11,002 nt of DNA, taken from assembly GCA_029077775.1 (NCBI GenBank), contig JAQNCU010000066.1:1-11002 (forward strand), read 5' to 3'. A program made the translations under genes and the position numbers. The notes under the pieces were generated by a model that worked only from the letters and a program-made list of their open reading frames with translations, was not told the DNA's origin and did not search any database. Positions 1 to 7,185 of this stretch are shown here, piece by piece. Source of the stretch: Acidocella sp. (GTDB taxonomy: Bacteria > Pseudomonadota > Alphaproteobacteria > Acetobacterales > Acetobacteraceae). Within the stretch, counting starts at the first letter, position 1; every line of letters begins with the position of its first letter.

Positions 1-867
1 TTGGAGCATCATAAGCGCGTCTGGGCGGGTTATGGTTATGACCAGTTCGAGATGGTGGATCGGCCTGGGCTTGCCCGCCATGTGAGCACCGATGTTTATG
101 TTGGCGGGTTGATCGACCATCTCGGCGGCCATTTGCACCCGTTGAACCTGGTGCAGGGCGAGGCGGCGGCGGTGGAGGCAGGGGGCGGGCGGATTTTTGA
201 GGGCTCGCGCGTGATCTCGGTGGATACCGGGCCGAACCCTGTGGCGCGTACCGCGCAAGGTGAGGTGGCGGCGAAATTCATTTTGGTTTGTGGAAACGCT
301 TATATCGGGGATTTGCTGCCGGAGATCGGGGGCAGGATCATGCCGGTTTCCACCCAGGTTCTCGCGACCGAACCGCTGGGGGCAGCGGCGGCTTCATTGT
401 TGCCTTCAGATATTTGTGTCGAGGATTGTAATTACGTGCTGGATTATTTCCGGCGCAGTGCGGATGACCGGATTATCTATGGCGGTGGGATTGTTTACGG
501 CGGGCAGGATTCTGAGAGCATCCGCGCCAAGATCATCCCGAACATGCTGAAAGTGTTCCCGGGCCTGAAGGATGCGCGGATCGATTATACCTGGAGCGGG
601 AATTTCGCGCTTACGCTCACGCGGTTTCCGCAGATGGGTCGGATCTCCCCCAGTGTTTATTTCAGCCATGGCGATAGCGGGCATGGGGTGACCACGACGC
701 ATCTGCTCGGGCGGATACTGGGCGAGGCGGTGGCGGGCGTGGCCGGGCGGTTCGATGTATTTGCCGGGTTGCCCTATTATCCGTTCCCCGGCGGTAAGGC
801 GCTGCGCGTGCCGCTTACGGTTCTGGGGTCATGGTATTACCGGCTGCGGGATGTGCTGGGCGTTTAA
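1..867 (+). CDS. FAD-dependent amine oxidoreductase, PuuB-like (3' part, start outside window)
   Basis: The reading frame is open from base 1 and ends at TAA 865-867, giving 288 residues. It resembles the C-terminal two thirds of DAO-family flavoenzymes of the gamma-glutamylputrescine oxidase type, which use FAD to oxidise a secondary or glutamylated amine and release H2O2. Seen here: the stretch GGLIDHLGGHLHPLNLVQG (residues ~35-53), typical of the substrate-domain entry in this family; a strand ending VCGNAYIGDL (~96-105), which usually closes the FAD-binding core; and the C-terminal FAD-contact motif FSHGDSGHGVTTTHLLG (~221-237). Family members are usually about 420-430 residues, so roughly 140, including the N-terminal GxGxxG dinucleotide-binding motif, should lie left of the window. 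The base-1 TTG need not be a start. The following tetR gene is convergent, so this gene is not part of the efflux module. The substrate is uncertain; other DAO-type oxidases (glycine or sarcosine oxidase-like) cannot be excluded. Confidence 0.8.
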   Translation: MEHHKRVWAGYGYDQFEMVDRPGLARHVSTDVYVGGLIDHLGGHLHPLNLVQGEAAAVEAGGGRIFEGSRVISVDTGPNPVARTAQGEVAAKFILVCGNAYIGDLLPEIGGRIMPVSTQVLATEPLGAAAASLLPSDICVEDCNYVLDYFRRSADDRIIYGGGIVYGGQDSESIRAKIIPNMLKVFPGLKDARIDYTWSGNFALTLTRFPQMGRISPSVYFSHGDSGHGVTTTHLLGRILGEAVAGVAGRFDVFAGLPYYPFPGGKALRVPLTVLGSWYYRLRDVLGV

Positions 868-942
868 GGCCGGGGCGTTGCGTGGGCGCGGTGGGATGTG
901 ACGTTTGAACTCTATGGCAAATAAGTGAAGACCAAAATAAAA

Positions 943-1518
943 TCAGGCCGCCAGACGGTGCGCTGCTTGGGAGGCTGCATCGAGAATTTTATTCGACAAA
1001 TCGGGGTCGGCCACGGCCCGCGCGAGCTGCAACCCGCCCAGCATGACCGCGAAAATACCGATGGCTTTTTCGCCGCGAAGCGTCTCAGGCGTTTCCGGCG
1101 GTAGATGGGCGGCATAAGCCGCGAAGATCGCCGCGAGCTTCTCGGTAAATATTGCTCTTGTTTGCGCACCATGCCGGCCGAGCTCCGCGACCAGAGCCGC
1201 AACGGCGCAGCCCGTAGCCGGATGATCCCGGTGCGACGCGCTGAGATAATGCGTGATCCGCTGGGTTAGCCAGCTTGAATCCTGCGCCGTTAGACGCTCC
1301 AGCCGGTGGTTGGTCATCTCAATGGCGGCGTTGGTCGCCTGACCGACCAAATCCTCTTTTGATGAAAAATGCGCGTAGAAGCCGCCATGGGTAAGCCCGG
1401 CATCCTCCATAACGCCGGCGATGCCTGAGGCCGCGATGCCGTCGCGGCGGAAGCGCATAGAGGCGGCTTTTATGATCCGGTCACGGGTGGCGAATTTGTG
1501 GCCCTTGTCAAAACGCAT
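943..1518 (-). CDS. TetR/AcrR-family transcriptional repressor of the adjacent efflux genes
   Basis: This is a 191-residue protein with an N-terminal TetR helix-turn-helix (residues ~12-58), including the signature GLTHGGFYAHFSSKEDLV, in which GGFYAHF is the recognition-helix region. The C-terminal part is helical and poorly conserved, as expected for a ligand-binding and dimerisation domain. I chose the ATG at 1518 because GGGAGA lies 8 bases upstream; an in-frame ATG at 1557 would add 13 residues, has no better ribosome site and falls inside the operator palindrome. It is divergent from an EmrA/EmrB-type pair with 90 bases between starts, the standard arrangement for a local repressor that also represses itself. 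Binding of a small hydrophobic drug-like ligand is inferred from family and context. The specific inducer cannot be read from the sequence. Confidence 0.92.
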   Translation of the reverse strand: MRFDKGHKFATRDRIIKAASMRFRRDGIAASGIAGVMEDAGLTHGGFYAHFSSKEDLVGQATNAAIEMTNHRLERLTAQDSSWLTQRITHYLSASHRDHPATGCAVAALVAELGRHGAQTRAIFTEKLAAIFAAYAAHLPPETPETLRGEKAIGIFAVMLGGLQLARAVADPDLSNKILDAASQAAHRLAA

Positions 1519-1541
1519 GCGTGCTATCTCCCAACAGTTTT

Positions 1542-1569
1542 GAATTATGATTGACATATCATATGTCGA
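1542..1569 (-). promoter_or_regulatory. Candidate promoter of the tetR gene
   Basis: Read on the minus strand, TCGACA (1569-1564) is followed 16 bases later by TAATTC (1547-1542), or 14 bases later by CATAAT (1549-1544). It is the mirror image of the plus-strand promoter and shares its operator, consistent with autorepression. Confidence 0.4.
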
Positions 1570-1576
1570 GCATAAT
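1544..1576. promoter_or_regulatory. 33-bp TetR operator palindrome between repressor and efflux genes
   Basis: The core GACATAT-C-ATATGTC (1553-1567) is a perfect odd palindrome centred on base 1560. Counting outward, 14 of 16 base pairs match, ending in ATTATG (1544-1549) and CATAAT (1571-1576). The mismatches are 1550/1570 and 1552/1568. Position and symmetry suit a TetR dimer, or two dimers, repressing both divergent genes. Binding by the neighbouring repressor is inferred. Confidence 0.75.
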
Positions 1577-1578
1577 AA
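1551..1578 (+). promoter_or_regulatory. Candidate promoter of the efflux operon
   Basis: A consensus -35 TTGACA lies at 1551-1556. The best-spaced -10 is TAATAA at 1573-1578 (16-base spacer). CATAAT at 1571-1576 is closer to consensus but has a short 14-base spacer. The whole promoter lies inside or beside the palindrome centred at 1560, so repressor binding would block RNA polymerase. Confidence 0.5.
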
Positions 1579-1608
1579 AAAGAGATGAGGAAATTTTGAA
1601 AGAGACTG

Positions 1609-2685
1609 ATGATGAGCAGGAGTCTGGTTGCAGGCGGACGGGCAGTCACGGGCGGCGGGTTGCCTGTAAGGCTCGTTTTATTGGCAGGACTTGTCATTGT
1701 GCTGGTGCTCGCAGTGTGCCTTTTTGTCTATCGGTATGTGACGTTCGGGCAGTATGTGCAGAGCACCGATGATGCCTATGTCGGCGGCGATGTGACGGAT
1801 ATCGCACCGGAGGTGAGTGGGGTGATCACCGCGCTCGCGGTCGGCGATAATCAGATTGTGCATAAAGGTGATCTGCTTGTGCAGATCGATGATCGGGATT
1901 TTGCGGCGTCCTTACGTCGCACCCAGGCGGCGGTGGCTGAAGACCGGGCGGCGCTTGCGAATTTGGCGGCGCAAAAAACATTGCAGGGCGATGTGATCGA
2001 CCAGGCGCGCGCTCAGTTGGCTGGGGCGAAGGCAGCCGAAGTTCTGGCCGAGGCCAATCAGGCGCGGTATCGCCGGTTGGCGGCAACGCAGGCGGGGTCT
2101 GAGCAGGATGCGCAGACAGCGGATGCCAACGCAAAAAAGGCGCAGGCGGGTGTGAAAAAGGCGCAGGCCATGGTGGCGGGAGCTGTGGCACAGCTCGTTG
2201 TCATCACCACCGCGCAACACGCCGACAAGGCGGCACTTGCGGGGGTGCTGGCCGATGAAGACGTGGCGCGGATTAACCTCGGCGACACGTCGATCCGCGC
2301 GCCGATTGACGGCGTGATCGGCAATCGAAGCGCCAAACTGGGGGGATATGCGAGTGCGGGCGTGCAATTGGTCTCAATTGTGCCGCTACGCGGGCTTTGG
2401 GTCGATGCAAATTTTAAGGAGGACCAGATTGCGCGGATACGCCCCGGGCAGAATGTGCGGATTATCGCCGATGTGCTGCCTGGGCAGCGTCTCAGCGGGT
2501 ATGTGCAAAGCGTAGCGCCCGCGACTGGTTCGATCTTCAGTGTGTTACCGGCAGAGAATGCAACGGGGAATTTTACGAAGATTGTGCAGCGTGTGCCGGT
2601 GAGAATTATGCTGGATGGCACAAGCGATGTGCTCGGCCTGTTACGGCCCGGAATGTCGGTGACCGCGAATGTAAATACCAAGTGA
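1609..2685 (+). CDS. EmrA/HlyD-family membrane fusion protein (periplasmic adaptor)
   Basis: The protein has 358 residues. The parts in order are: a short cytoplasmic tail; one membrane helix (~20-42, LVLLAGLVIVLVLAVCLFV); the first half of the lipoyl-like domain (~52-94, STDDAYVGGDVTDIAPEVSG, then a D-D-R-D turn); a long Ala/Gln-rich coiled-coil hairpin (~98-222); the second lipoyl half (~229-259, IRAPIDGVIGNRSAKLGGY); and a beta-barrel domain beginning LWVDANFKEDQIARIRPGQ, then ATGSIFSVLPAENATGNF, both typical of EmrA. It is anchored in the inner membrane and would link the MFS pump to an outer-membrane channel; no TolC-like gene is in the window. ATGs at 1609 and 1612 are both possible; GAAAGAGA ends 3-6 bases upstream, slightly favouring 1612. 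The MFS gene starts 10 bases after the stop. Confidence 0.93.
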   Translation: MMSRSLVAGGRAVTGGGLPVRLVLLAGLVIVLVLAVCLFVYRYVTFGQYVQSTDDAYVGGDVTDIAPEVSGVITALAVGDNQIVHKGDLLVQIDDRDFAASLRRTQAAVAEDRAALANLAAQKTLQGDVIDQARAQLAGAKAAEVLAEANQARYRRLAATQAGSEQDAQTADANAKKAQAGVKKAQAMVAGAVAQLVVITTAQHADKAALAGVLADEDVARINLGDTSIRAPIDGVIGNRSAKLGGYASAGVQLVSIVPLRGLWVDANFKEDQIARIRPGQNVRIIADVLPGQRLSGYVQSVAPATGSIFSVLPAENATGNFTKIVQRVPVRIMLDGTSDVLGLLRPGMSVTANVNTK

Positions 2686-2695
2686 GCACCGCGCT

Positions 2696-4228
2696 ATGAA
2701 GGCGATTTTGCCCTTTGCGATCATGTGTGTCGGGATGTTTGTCGCCTTGCTTGACATTCAAATCGTTGCATCGTCTTTGCAGGATATCGGCGGTGGGCTT
2801 TCAGCCGCGCAGGATCAGATAAGCTGGGTACAGACAGCGTATCTGATTGCGGAAATCATCGTCATTCCCTTATCCGGCTGGCTGACGCGCGTGCTTTCCA
2901 CTCGCTGGCTGTTCACGGCCTCGGCGGCGGGTTTTACGCTGGCCAGTATGTTGTGCGGCTTGGCGTGGAACATCGATTCGATGATCGTATTTCGCGCGTT
3001 ACAGGGCATGCTCGGCGCTTCGATGATCCCCACCGTTTTCACCTCGTCATTTCATTATTTTCCAGGTCGGAAGCGCGTTTACGCGGCGGCGGTGATCGGT
3101 ACGATCGCCTCCGTGGCGCCGACCCTGGGGCCTGTGATCGGCGGGTATATTACCGACAGCCTGAACTGGCATTGGCTGTTTTTTATCAATTTGGTCCCAG
3201 GCGTGGCGGTGACGGTGCTGGTGGCGATGTATGTAAAGATCGACGAGCCCGATCTGCGGCAATTACGGCAGGTTGATTATATCGGTATTGTGTTGATGGC
3301 CGTAGGGCTTGGCGCTGTAGAGTATTTTCTCGAAGAGGGAACGCGCTGGAACTGGTTTAGCGACGAGACGATTGCCACCTGTGCGTGGGTCGGCGGTTTG
3401 TCGCTGTTGGCTTTTGTGGTTCGCAGTATGATGGTTTCTAACCCAGTCGTGGATTTCAGAGCTTTTGGAAATCGGAATTTTGCGATTGGGTGTGTGGTCT
3501 CGTTTGTCACCGGCATCGGTATTTTTTCAACGATTTACCTCACGCCGCTTTTTCTTGGCTATGTGAGGGGATATTCCGCGTGGCAAACGGGCATCGCAAT
3601 TTTCTCGACAGGGGCAGCATCGGTGGCAGGCGTGCCCGTGTATATCATGCTCGCAAAGCGGTTTGATACACGGTGGATCATGATGGGCGGGCTTGCCTGT
3701 TTCGGGTTGGCGATGATCGGATTTTCCGGGATCACCAGCCAGTGGGGTGGTCAGCAGCTATTATTGCCGCAAATTATACGGGGGTTTCCTCAGGTGTTCT
3801 GTGTCGCGCCATCGGTCACCCTGGGGCTTGGCAGTCTGGCGGCAGAGCGGCTGAAATATGCCAGCGGGTTGTTCAATATGATGCGTAATCTGGGCGGCGC
3901 GGTTGGCATTGCTTTGAGCAGCGCGATGTTGAATATGCGAACGAATTTTCATTTTAATGCACTGGCCTCGCACCTGACGGATACGAACGCGCCGCTGCGC
4001 CGCATGATGGCGGGGATGACGTTAAGGTTTGGTCAGACGATGACATCGCCGGTGGCGGTGCATAAAGCGGTGTTGCAAGAAATTTGGTCGATGACATACG
4101 CGCAAGCCGAAACTCTGTCTTACGCGGATACGTTCCGCATGATCATGCTGGCGTTTGTTGTGGCGACCTGCCTGGTGCCTTTTATGCGCAAGGTGGCGCC
4201 GCAAGCGGCACCGCTGCCAGAACATTGA
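2696..4228 (+). CDS. EmrB/QacA-type (DHA2) MFS multidrug efflux transporter
   Basis: The protein has 510 residues and about 14 hydrophobic helices, the usual size and topology of proton-driven DHA2 drug exporters. Features seen: LDIQIV (19-24), corresponding to the LDxTIVNVALP motif of helix 1, although here the start of the motif is LDIQIVASSLQ; RALQG with Arg100 (motif B, proton coupling); APTLGPVIGGYIT (141-153), the antiporter motif C; and WHWLFFINLVPG (158-169). Together with the preceding EmrA-like adaptor it should form an inner-membrane pump moving hydrophobic or anionic compounds toward the periplasm and, through an outer-membrane channel, out of the cell. It is the second gene of the TetR-controlled operon. 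Only GTGAG about 10 bases upstream resembles a ribosome site, so coupling to the upstream gene is likely. The substrate is unknown. Confidence 0.93.
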   Translation: MKAILPFAIMCVGMFVALLDIQIVASSLQDIGGGLSAAQDQISWVQTAYLIAEIIVIPLSGWLTRVLSTRWLFTASAAGFTLASMLCGLAWNIDSMIVFRALQGMLGASMIPTVFTSSFHYFPGRKRVYAAAVIGTIASVAPTLGPVIGGYITDSLNWHWLFFINLVPGVAVTVLVAMYVKIDEPDLRQLRQVDYIGIVLMAVGLGAVEYFLEEGTRWNWFSDETIATCAWVGGLSLLAFVVRSMMVSNPVVDFRAFGNRNFAIGCVVSFVTGIGIFSTIYLTPLFLGYVRGYSAWQTGIAIFSTGAASVAGVPVYIMLAKRFDTRWIMMGGLACFGLAMIGFSGITSQWGGQQLLLPQIIRGFPQVFCVAPSVTLGLGSLAAERLKYASGLFNMMRNLGGAVGIALSSAMLNMRTNFHFNALASHLTDTNAPLRRMMAGMTLRFGQTMTSPVAVHKAVLQEIWSMTYAQAETLSYADTFRMIMLAFVVATCLVPFMRKVAPQAAPLPEH

Positions 4229-4264
4229 TGATTGCCGACACCGAGCGGCGATTGGCGACGGGCC

Positions 4265-4855
4265 TCACGCCAAACGGCGGGCGCGCAAAGCAGTGGCCAG
4301 GGTGCCTTCGTCGAGGATTTCCAGCGCGCCGCCCATTGGCACGCCCTGGGCCAGGCGCGAAACCGGGATTCCAAGCGCCTTGATTTTTTCGGTGAGGTAA
4401 TGCCCGGTGGCCGCACCGTCGACAGTGGCGGGCATGGCGAGAATAACCTCCTCTGGCGGGCTTGTTTGCAACCGGGCGAGCAATGAGGCGATGGCGAGGT
4501 CCTCGGGGCCACGGCCCGCGAGGGCGGAGAGAGAGCCGCCCAGCACATGATAGGTGCCGCGATAGATCAATGCGCGTTCCAGGGCCCACAGATCGGCGAC
4601 GGTCTCCACCACGCAGATTTTATCCTCGCGCGTGCGGTTGGCGCAGATCGTGCACGGATCGCAAGAATCGAGATTGCCGCAAATGCCGCAGGCGCGCACG
4701 GCATCGGCGCAGGCGCGGATGGCGGCGGCCAGCGGCAGCAGCCGGGTTTCGCGGTCACGTAGCAGGCGCAGCACAATCCGCCGTGCGCTGCGCGGCCCGA
4801 GACCGGGCAAGTGGGCGAACAGATCGATCAGGCGTTCAAGTTCAGGACCACCCAT
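4265..4855 (-). CDS. recR: Recombination mediator protein RecR
   Basis: The protein has 196 residues, near the normal length of about 200. The N-terminal helix-hairpin-helix LPGLGPRSARRIVLRLL (16-32) mediates DNA contact and oligomerisation. It is followed by a zinc finger with Cys56, Cys59, Cys68 and Cys71 (Cys65 is extra), then a Toprim domain beginning ICVVET with Glu84 and including YHVLGGSLSALAG (102-114). RecR works with RecF and RecO to load RecA on SSB-coated gaps. Its ATG overlaps the ybaB stop by one base (TGATG), and no Shine-Dalgarno sequence is visible just upstream, so translation probably depends on coupling to ybaB. It is the last gene of the dnaX-ybaB-recR unit and converges on the MFS gene with only 36 bases between stops. 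No clear terminator is visible in that gap. Confidence 0.97.
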   Translation of the reverse strand: MGGPELERLIDLFAHLPGLGPRSARRIVLRLLRDRETRLLPLAAAIRACADAVRACGICGNLDSCDPCTICANRTREDKICVVETVADLWALERALIYRGTYHVLGGSLSALAGRGPEDLAIASLLARLQTSPPEEVILAMPATVDGAATGHYLTEKIKALGIPVSRLAQGVPMGGALEILDEGTLATALRARRLA

Positions 4856-5178
4856 CAGAAGGGGAGTTTGAAGCCCGGTGGCAGGCTCATGCCGCCGGTC
4901 GCATCCTTCATTTCAGTTTCCATCATCGCGTCGATTTTTGCTTTCGCATCGGCATGGGCGGCGATGATGAGGTCTTCGAGCATTTCAGTCTCAGCCGGGT
5001 CGGCGAGTTTGGGGTCGATCTTCATGCGCTTCATGGCCCCCTTGCCGGTCAGCGTGACACGCACGAGGCCCGCGCCGGCAACGCCCTCGACTTCAGTGGC
5101 GTCCAGTCTTGCCTGCATGTCAGCCATTTTTTGTTGCATCTGTTGGGCTTGCTTCATCAGCCCGGCAATATTTTTCAT
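4855..5178 (-). CDS. YbaB/EbfC-family nucleoid-associated protein
   Basis: This is a 107-residue protein, the usual size for YbaB/EbfC. It begins with a Met/Gln-rich amphipathic helix (MKNIAGLMKQAQQMQQKMADM), continues with a beta core containing GVAGAGLVRVTLTGKGAMKR (32-51), and ends with a second helix and the conserved Pro-rich tail LPPGFKLPF. Family members are tweezer-shaped dimers that bind DNA and affect nucleoid organisation; the reason for their linkage to dnaX and recR is not settled. The start overlaps the dnaX stop as ATGA (5178-5175). A strong AAGGAGA lies about 6 bases upstream, within the end of dnaX, so the gene is probably well translated in its own right as well as coupled. 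Confidence 0.96.
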   Translation of the reverse strand: MKNIAGLMKQAQQMQQKMADMQARLDATEVEGVAGAGLVRVTLTGKGAMKRMKIDPKLADPAETEMLEDLIIAAHADAKAKIDAMMETEMKDATGGMSLPPGFKLPF

Positions 5179-6968
5179 TCCATGTCTCCTTCATAGGCAT
5201 CGTCGGGCGGCACCAGGGCCGCCCAGTCAGCGGGGATTTCCGGTTCAGCCGTTGGTGTTGGTGCGCTGGCTTCAATTTTTGCGCCGGGAAATGCCGCGAG
5301 GATCGCGCGGACCAGCGGGTGCGTGGCGGCTTCCTGCTGGCGTTGAACGGCGGCCTCAGCCTCGGCCTCGTCGATGGTGGGGGCACCCTGCTCATGAGAC
5401 AAGGCAATGGTCCAGCGGCGGGCGGTTTCAGCCTCCAGCAGGGCTGCAAGGCGGAAGGTGAGGTCGCGCGGGGCGTGGGGCTCCAAGCGCAATTCGATCA
5501 TTGGCGGGGCGAAGCGGACGAGATGCACGGATTGGCGAAGATGGGCGAATAACATGACATCCCGGCGCGCGCCCGCGAGGGCGACGACATCAGGAAAGGA
5601 CAGCGCGCGTGGGGCGGCAAGCGGCACAATGCCGCCGTTGGCGACCGCCCGTGCCGCGCCCGTGGGTGTGCCGCCACCCTGCGGACCGGGGGACAGAATG
5701 GCGCCGGAGGCGGAGAGCGCGCCGCTTTCGGTCAGGCGCTTCAGCAATTCCCCGGGGGGCGGCATGTCGGCGACATGGCAAAGCCGTATCAGGATCATTT
5801 CCGCTGCGGCCCTGCGGTCTGGGGCGGTATCGACCTCGGCCACGCCCTTTAGCAGCATCTGCCATAACCGCCCGAGAAAGCCGATGCCGAGCATGGCGGC
5901 AAGTGCCGCGCCGCGGGTGCGCTCAGCCTCGGGCAGGGTGGTGCCGGAGGCCAGAGCGGGCACTGATTTCAGGCGCGTGAGCAGGTGGGCGAGGCCGAGC
6001 AGGTCAGCCAGCAGAACGCTGAGATCTGCGCCGCGCTCATAGGCCGCATCGGCGATGGCCAAGCAATTGGCGGCATTGCCAGCAATGATGGCGTCCATCA
6101 GGTCGAACACATAGCCTCGGTCCGCGAGGCCGAGCATGTCCGCGGCCATGGCGGCGGTGATCTCGCCGCCATCCTGCGCGCCGCGCGCGATGGCCTGATC
6201 GAGCAGTGAGAGCCCGTCCCGCACCGAACCATCGGCGGCGCGCGCGATATGGTCGATGGCGGCGGGCGCTATGGCGATGGCTTCAGCCGCCGCGATGCGG
6301 GCAAAATGCGCCGCGAGTTCCGTGACCGCGACACGACGGAGGTCAAAACGCTGGCAGCGCGAGAGCACGGTGACGGGGACTTTGCGGATTTCGGTGGTGG
6401 CTAGGACGAATTTTATATGGGGGGGTGGTTCCTCGAGGGTTTTCAGCAGCGCGTTGAAGGCTTGTTTCGAGAGCATATGGACCTCATCGATGATGAAGAC
6501 CTTGGTGCGGGCAATCAGCGGGCGGAAGCGCGTGGCCTCGATGATTTCCCGTACATCATCCACGCCGGTGTTTGATGCGGCATCCATTTCCACCACGTCC
6601 GGGTGGCGGTCCGCCAGGATGGCGACGCAGTTTTCACACAGACCGCAAGGGTCTGGTGTAGGGCCACCCTGCCCGTCGGCACCTGTGCAATTAAGCGCGC
6701 GGGCGAGAATGCGCGCTGTGGTGGTTTTGCCGACGCCCCGCACGCCGGTGAGCATGAAGGCATGGGCAATGCGGTTCATGGCAAACGCGTTGCGCAGTGT
6801 ACGAACCAGGGCCTCTTGGCCGATCAGATCATGAAAGGTCCGGGGACGATATTTGCGGGCCAGGACGCGATAGGCAGCGGCTTTCTCGGTGGGGGGTGGC
6901 TCGTCACCGAACAGCGAGGGGCCAGGTGGCGGGCCAGGTTCCGCGTCATCTCCGAACAAACCAGCCAT
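5175..6968 (-). CDS. dnaX: DNA polymerase III subunit tau/gamma (clamp loader ATPase)
   Basis: With the start at 6968 the protein has 597 residues. An acidic, Pro-rich N-terminal extension (1-30) precedes the AAA+ core: YRVLARKYRPRTF (33-45), Walker A GVRGVGKT (75-82), zinc-binding Cys94, Cys108, Cys111 and Cys114, Walker B VFIIDE (157-162), and the SRC arginine-finger motif (203-205). A linker and an alphaproteobacterial-type tau C-terminus follow, expected to contact the polymerase and helicase. It loads the sliding clamp at the replication fork. An ATG at 6983 (602 residues) is an alternative; neither start has a clear Shine-Dalgarno sequence. The frame stays open to 7196, but that extension runs through the 4.5S RNA gene and is not coding. 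I saw no A-rich slippery heptamer, so a frameshifted gamma form is not evident. Confidence 0.96.
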   Translation of the reverse strand: MAGLFGDDAEPGPPPGPSLFGDEPPPTEKAAAYRVLARKYRPRTFHDLIGQEALVRTLRNAFAMNRIAHAFMLTGVRGVGKTTTARILARALNCTGADGQGGPTPDPCGLCENCVAILADRHPDVVEMDAASNTGVDDVREIIEATRFRPLIARTKVFIIDEVHMLSKQAFNALLKTLEEPPPHIKFVLATTEIRKVPVTVLSRCQRFDLRRVAVTELAAHFARIAAAEAIAIAPAAIDHIARAADGSVRDGLSLLDQAIARGAQDGGEITAAMAADMLGLADRGYVFDLMDAIIAGNAANCLAIADAAYERGADLSVLLADLLGLAHLLTRLKSVPALASGTTLPEAERTRGAALAAMLGIGFLGRLWQMLLKGVAEVDTAPDRRAAAEMILIRLCHVADMPPPGELLKRLTESGALSASGAILSPGPQGGGTPTGAARAVANGGIVPLAAPRALSFPDVVALAGARRDVMLFAHLRQSVHLVRFAPPMIELRLEPHAPRDLTFRLAALLEAETARRWTIALSHEQGAPTIDEAEAEAAVQRQQEAATHPLVRAILAAFPGAKIEASAPTPTAEPEIPADWAALVPPDDAYEGDME

Positions 6969-7002
6969 GCGCGGCAATATCATCCTGTATCTGAGGGGTG
7001 TT

Positions 7003-7021
7003 ACGCTAAAACAGGTGGGAG
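7003..7021 (-). terminator. Possible weak terminator at the 3' end of 4.5S RNA
   Basis: The closing stem of the RNA (CUCCCAC, 7021-7015) is followed by CUGUUUUAGCG. The stem plus four U could release some polymerases. The U tract is short, so partial read-through into dnaX is likely; no separate dnaX promoter was recognised between 7015 and 6983. Confidence 0.35.
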
Positions 7022-7114
7022 ACCGGACAACGACCCATGCAAAACTCGTTGCGGCTGCTGCCTTCCGGCCCTGACCGGGTTGGCGAGGTGCCATGTCCAC
7101 CGCCGACCTCCCAC
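7015..7114 (-). ncRNA. ffs: 4.5S / signal recognition particle RNA (small bacterial type)
   Basis: On the minus strand, the roughly 100-nt segment contains the universal SRP domain IV core: GGUCAGG, the GGAA tetraloop within GGCCGGAAGG (7070-7061), then CAGCAGCC. This forms the Ffh-binding hairpin with its asymmetric internal loop. The ends pair as GUGGGAG (7114-7108) with CUCCCAC (7021-7015), giving the closed rod of the small bacterial SRP RNA. It binds Ffh and, with FtsY, targets membrane proteins co-translationally. A promoter lies directly upstream. dnaX begins about 46 bases downstream, a linkage common in bacteria. Exact ends are inferred from the closing stem and could shift by a few bases. 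Confidence 0.95.
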
Positions 7115-7118
7115 GACG

Positions 7119-7147
7119 CTTATCCCCCGATCCGGGCGGGCATGCAA
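7119..7147 (-). promoter_or_regulatory. Promoter of the 4.5S RNA gene
   Basis: On the minus strand, -35 TTGCAT (7147-7142) and -10 GATAAG (7124-7119) are separated by exactly 17 bases. The expected transcription start falls about 7 bases downstream, near 7112, at the first bases of the RNA's closing stem. The stretch between this promoter and the nudC start is only about 40 bases, so nudC must start transcription within or next to it. Confidence 0.65.
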
Positions 7148-7185
7148 GGTTGCAGGGGCAGGGGGCTCTATGCCAGTGAAGCCTG

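Noticed and set aside
1551..1772. 73-codon plus-strand frame overlapping the EmrA-like start
   Set aside because: It is in a different frame from the clear membrane fusion protein and begins within the promoter.
4229..4264. Possible bidirectional terminator between the MFS and recR stops
   Set aside because: Only an imperfect match of about 7 bases (TTGCCGA against TTGGCGA) without T tracts; too weak to call.
5175..6968. Programmed frameshift producing a short gamma form of DnaX
   Set aside because: I saw no A-rich slippery heptamer with a following hairpin in the relevant part; a C6/G-rich run near 5751-5760 is not a known slippery signal.
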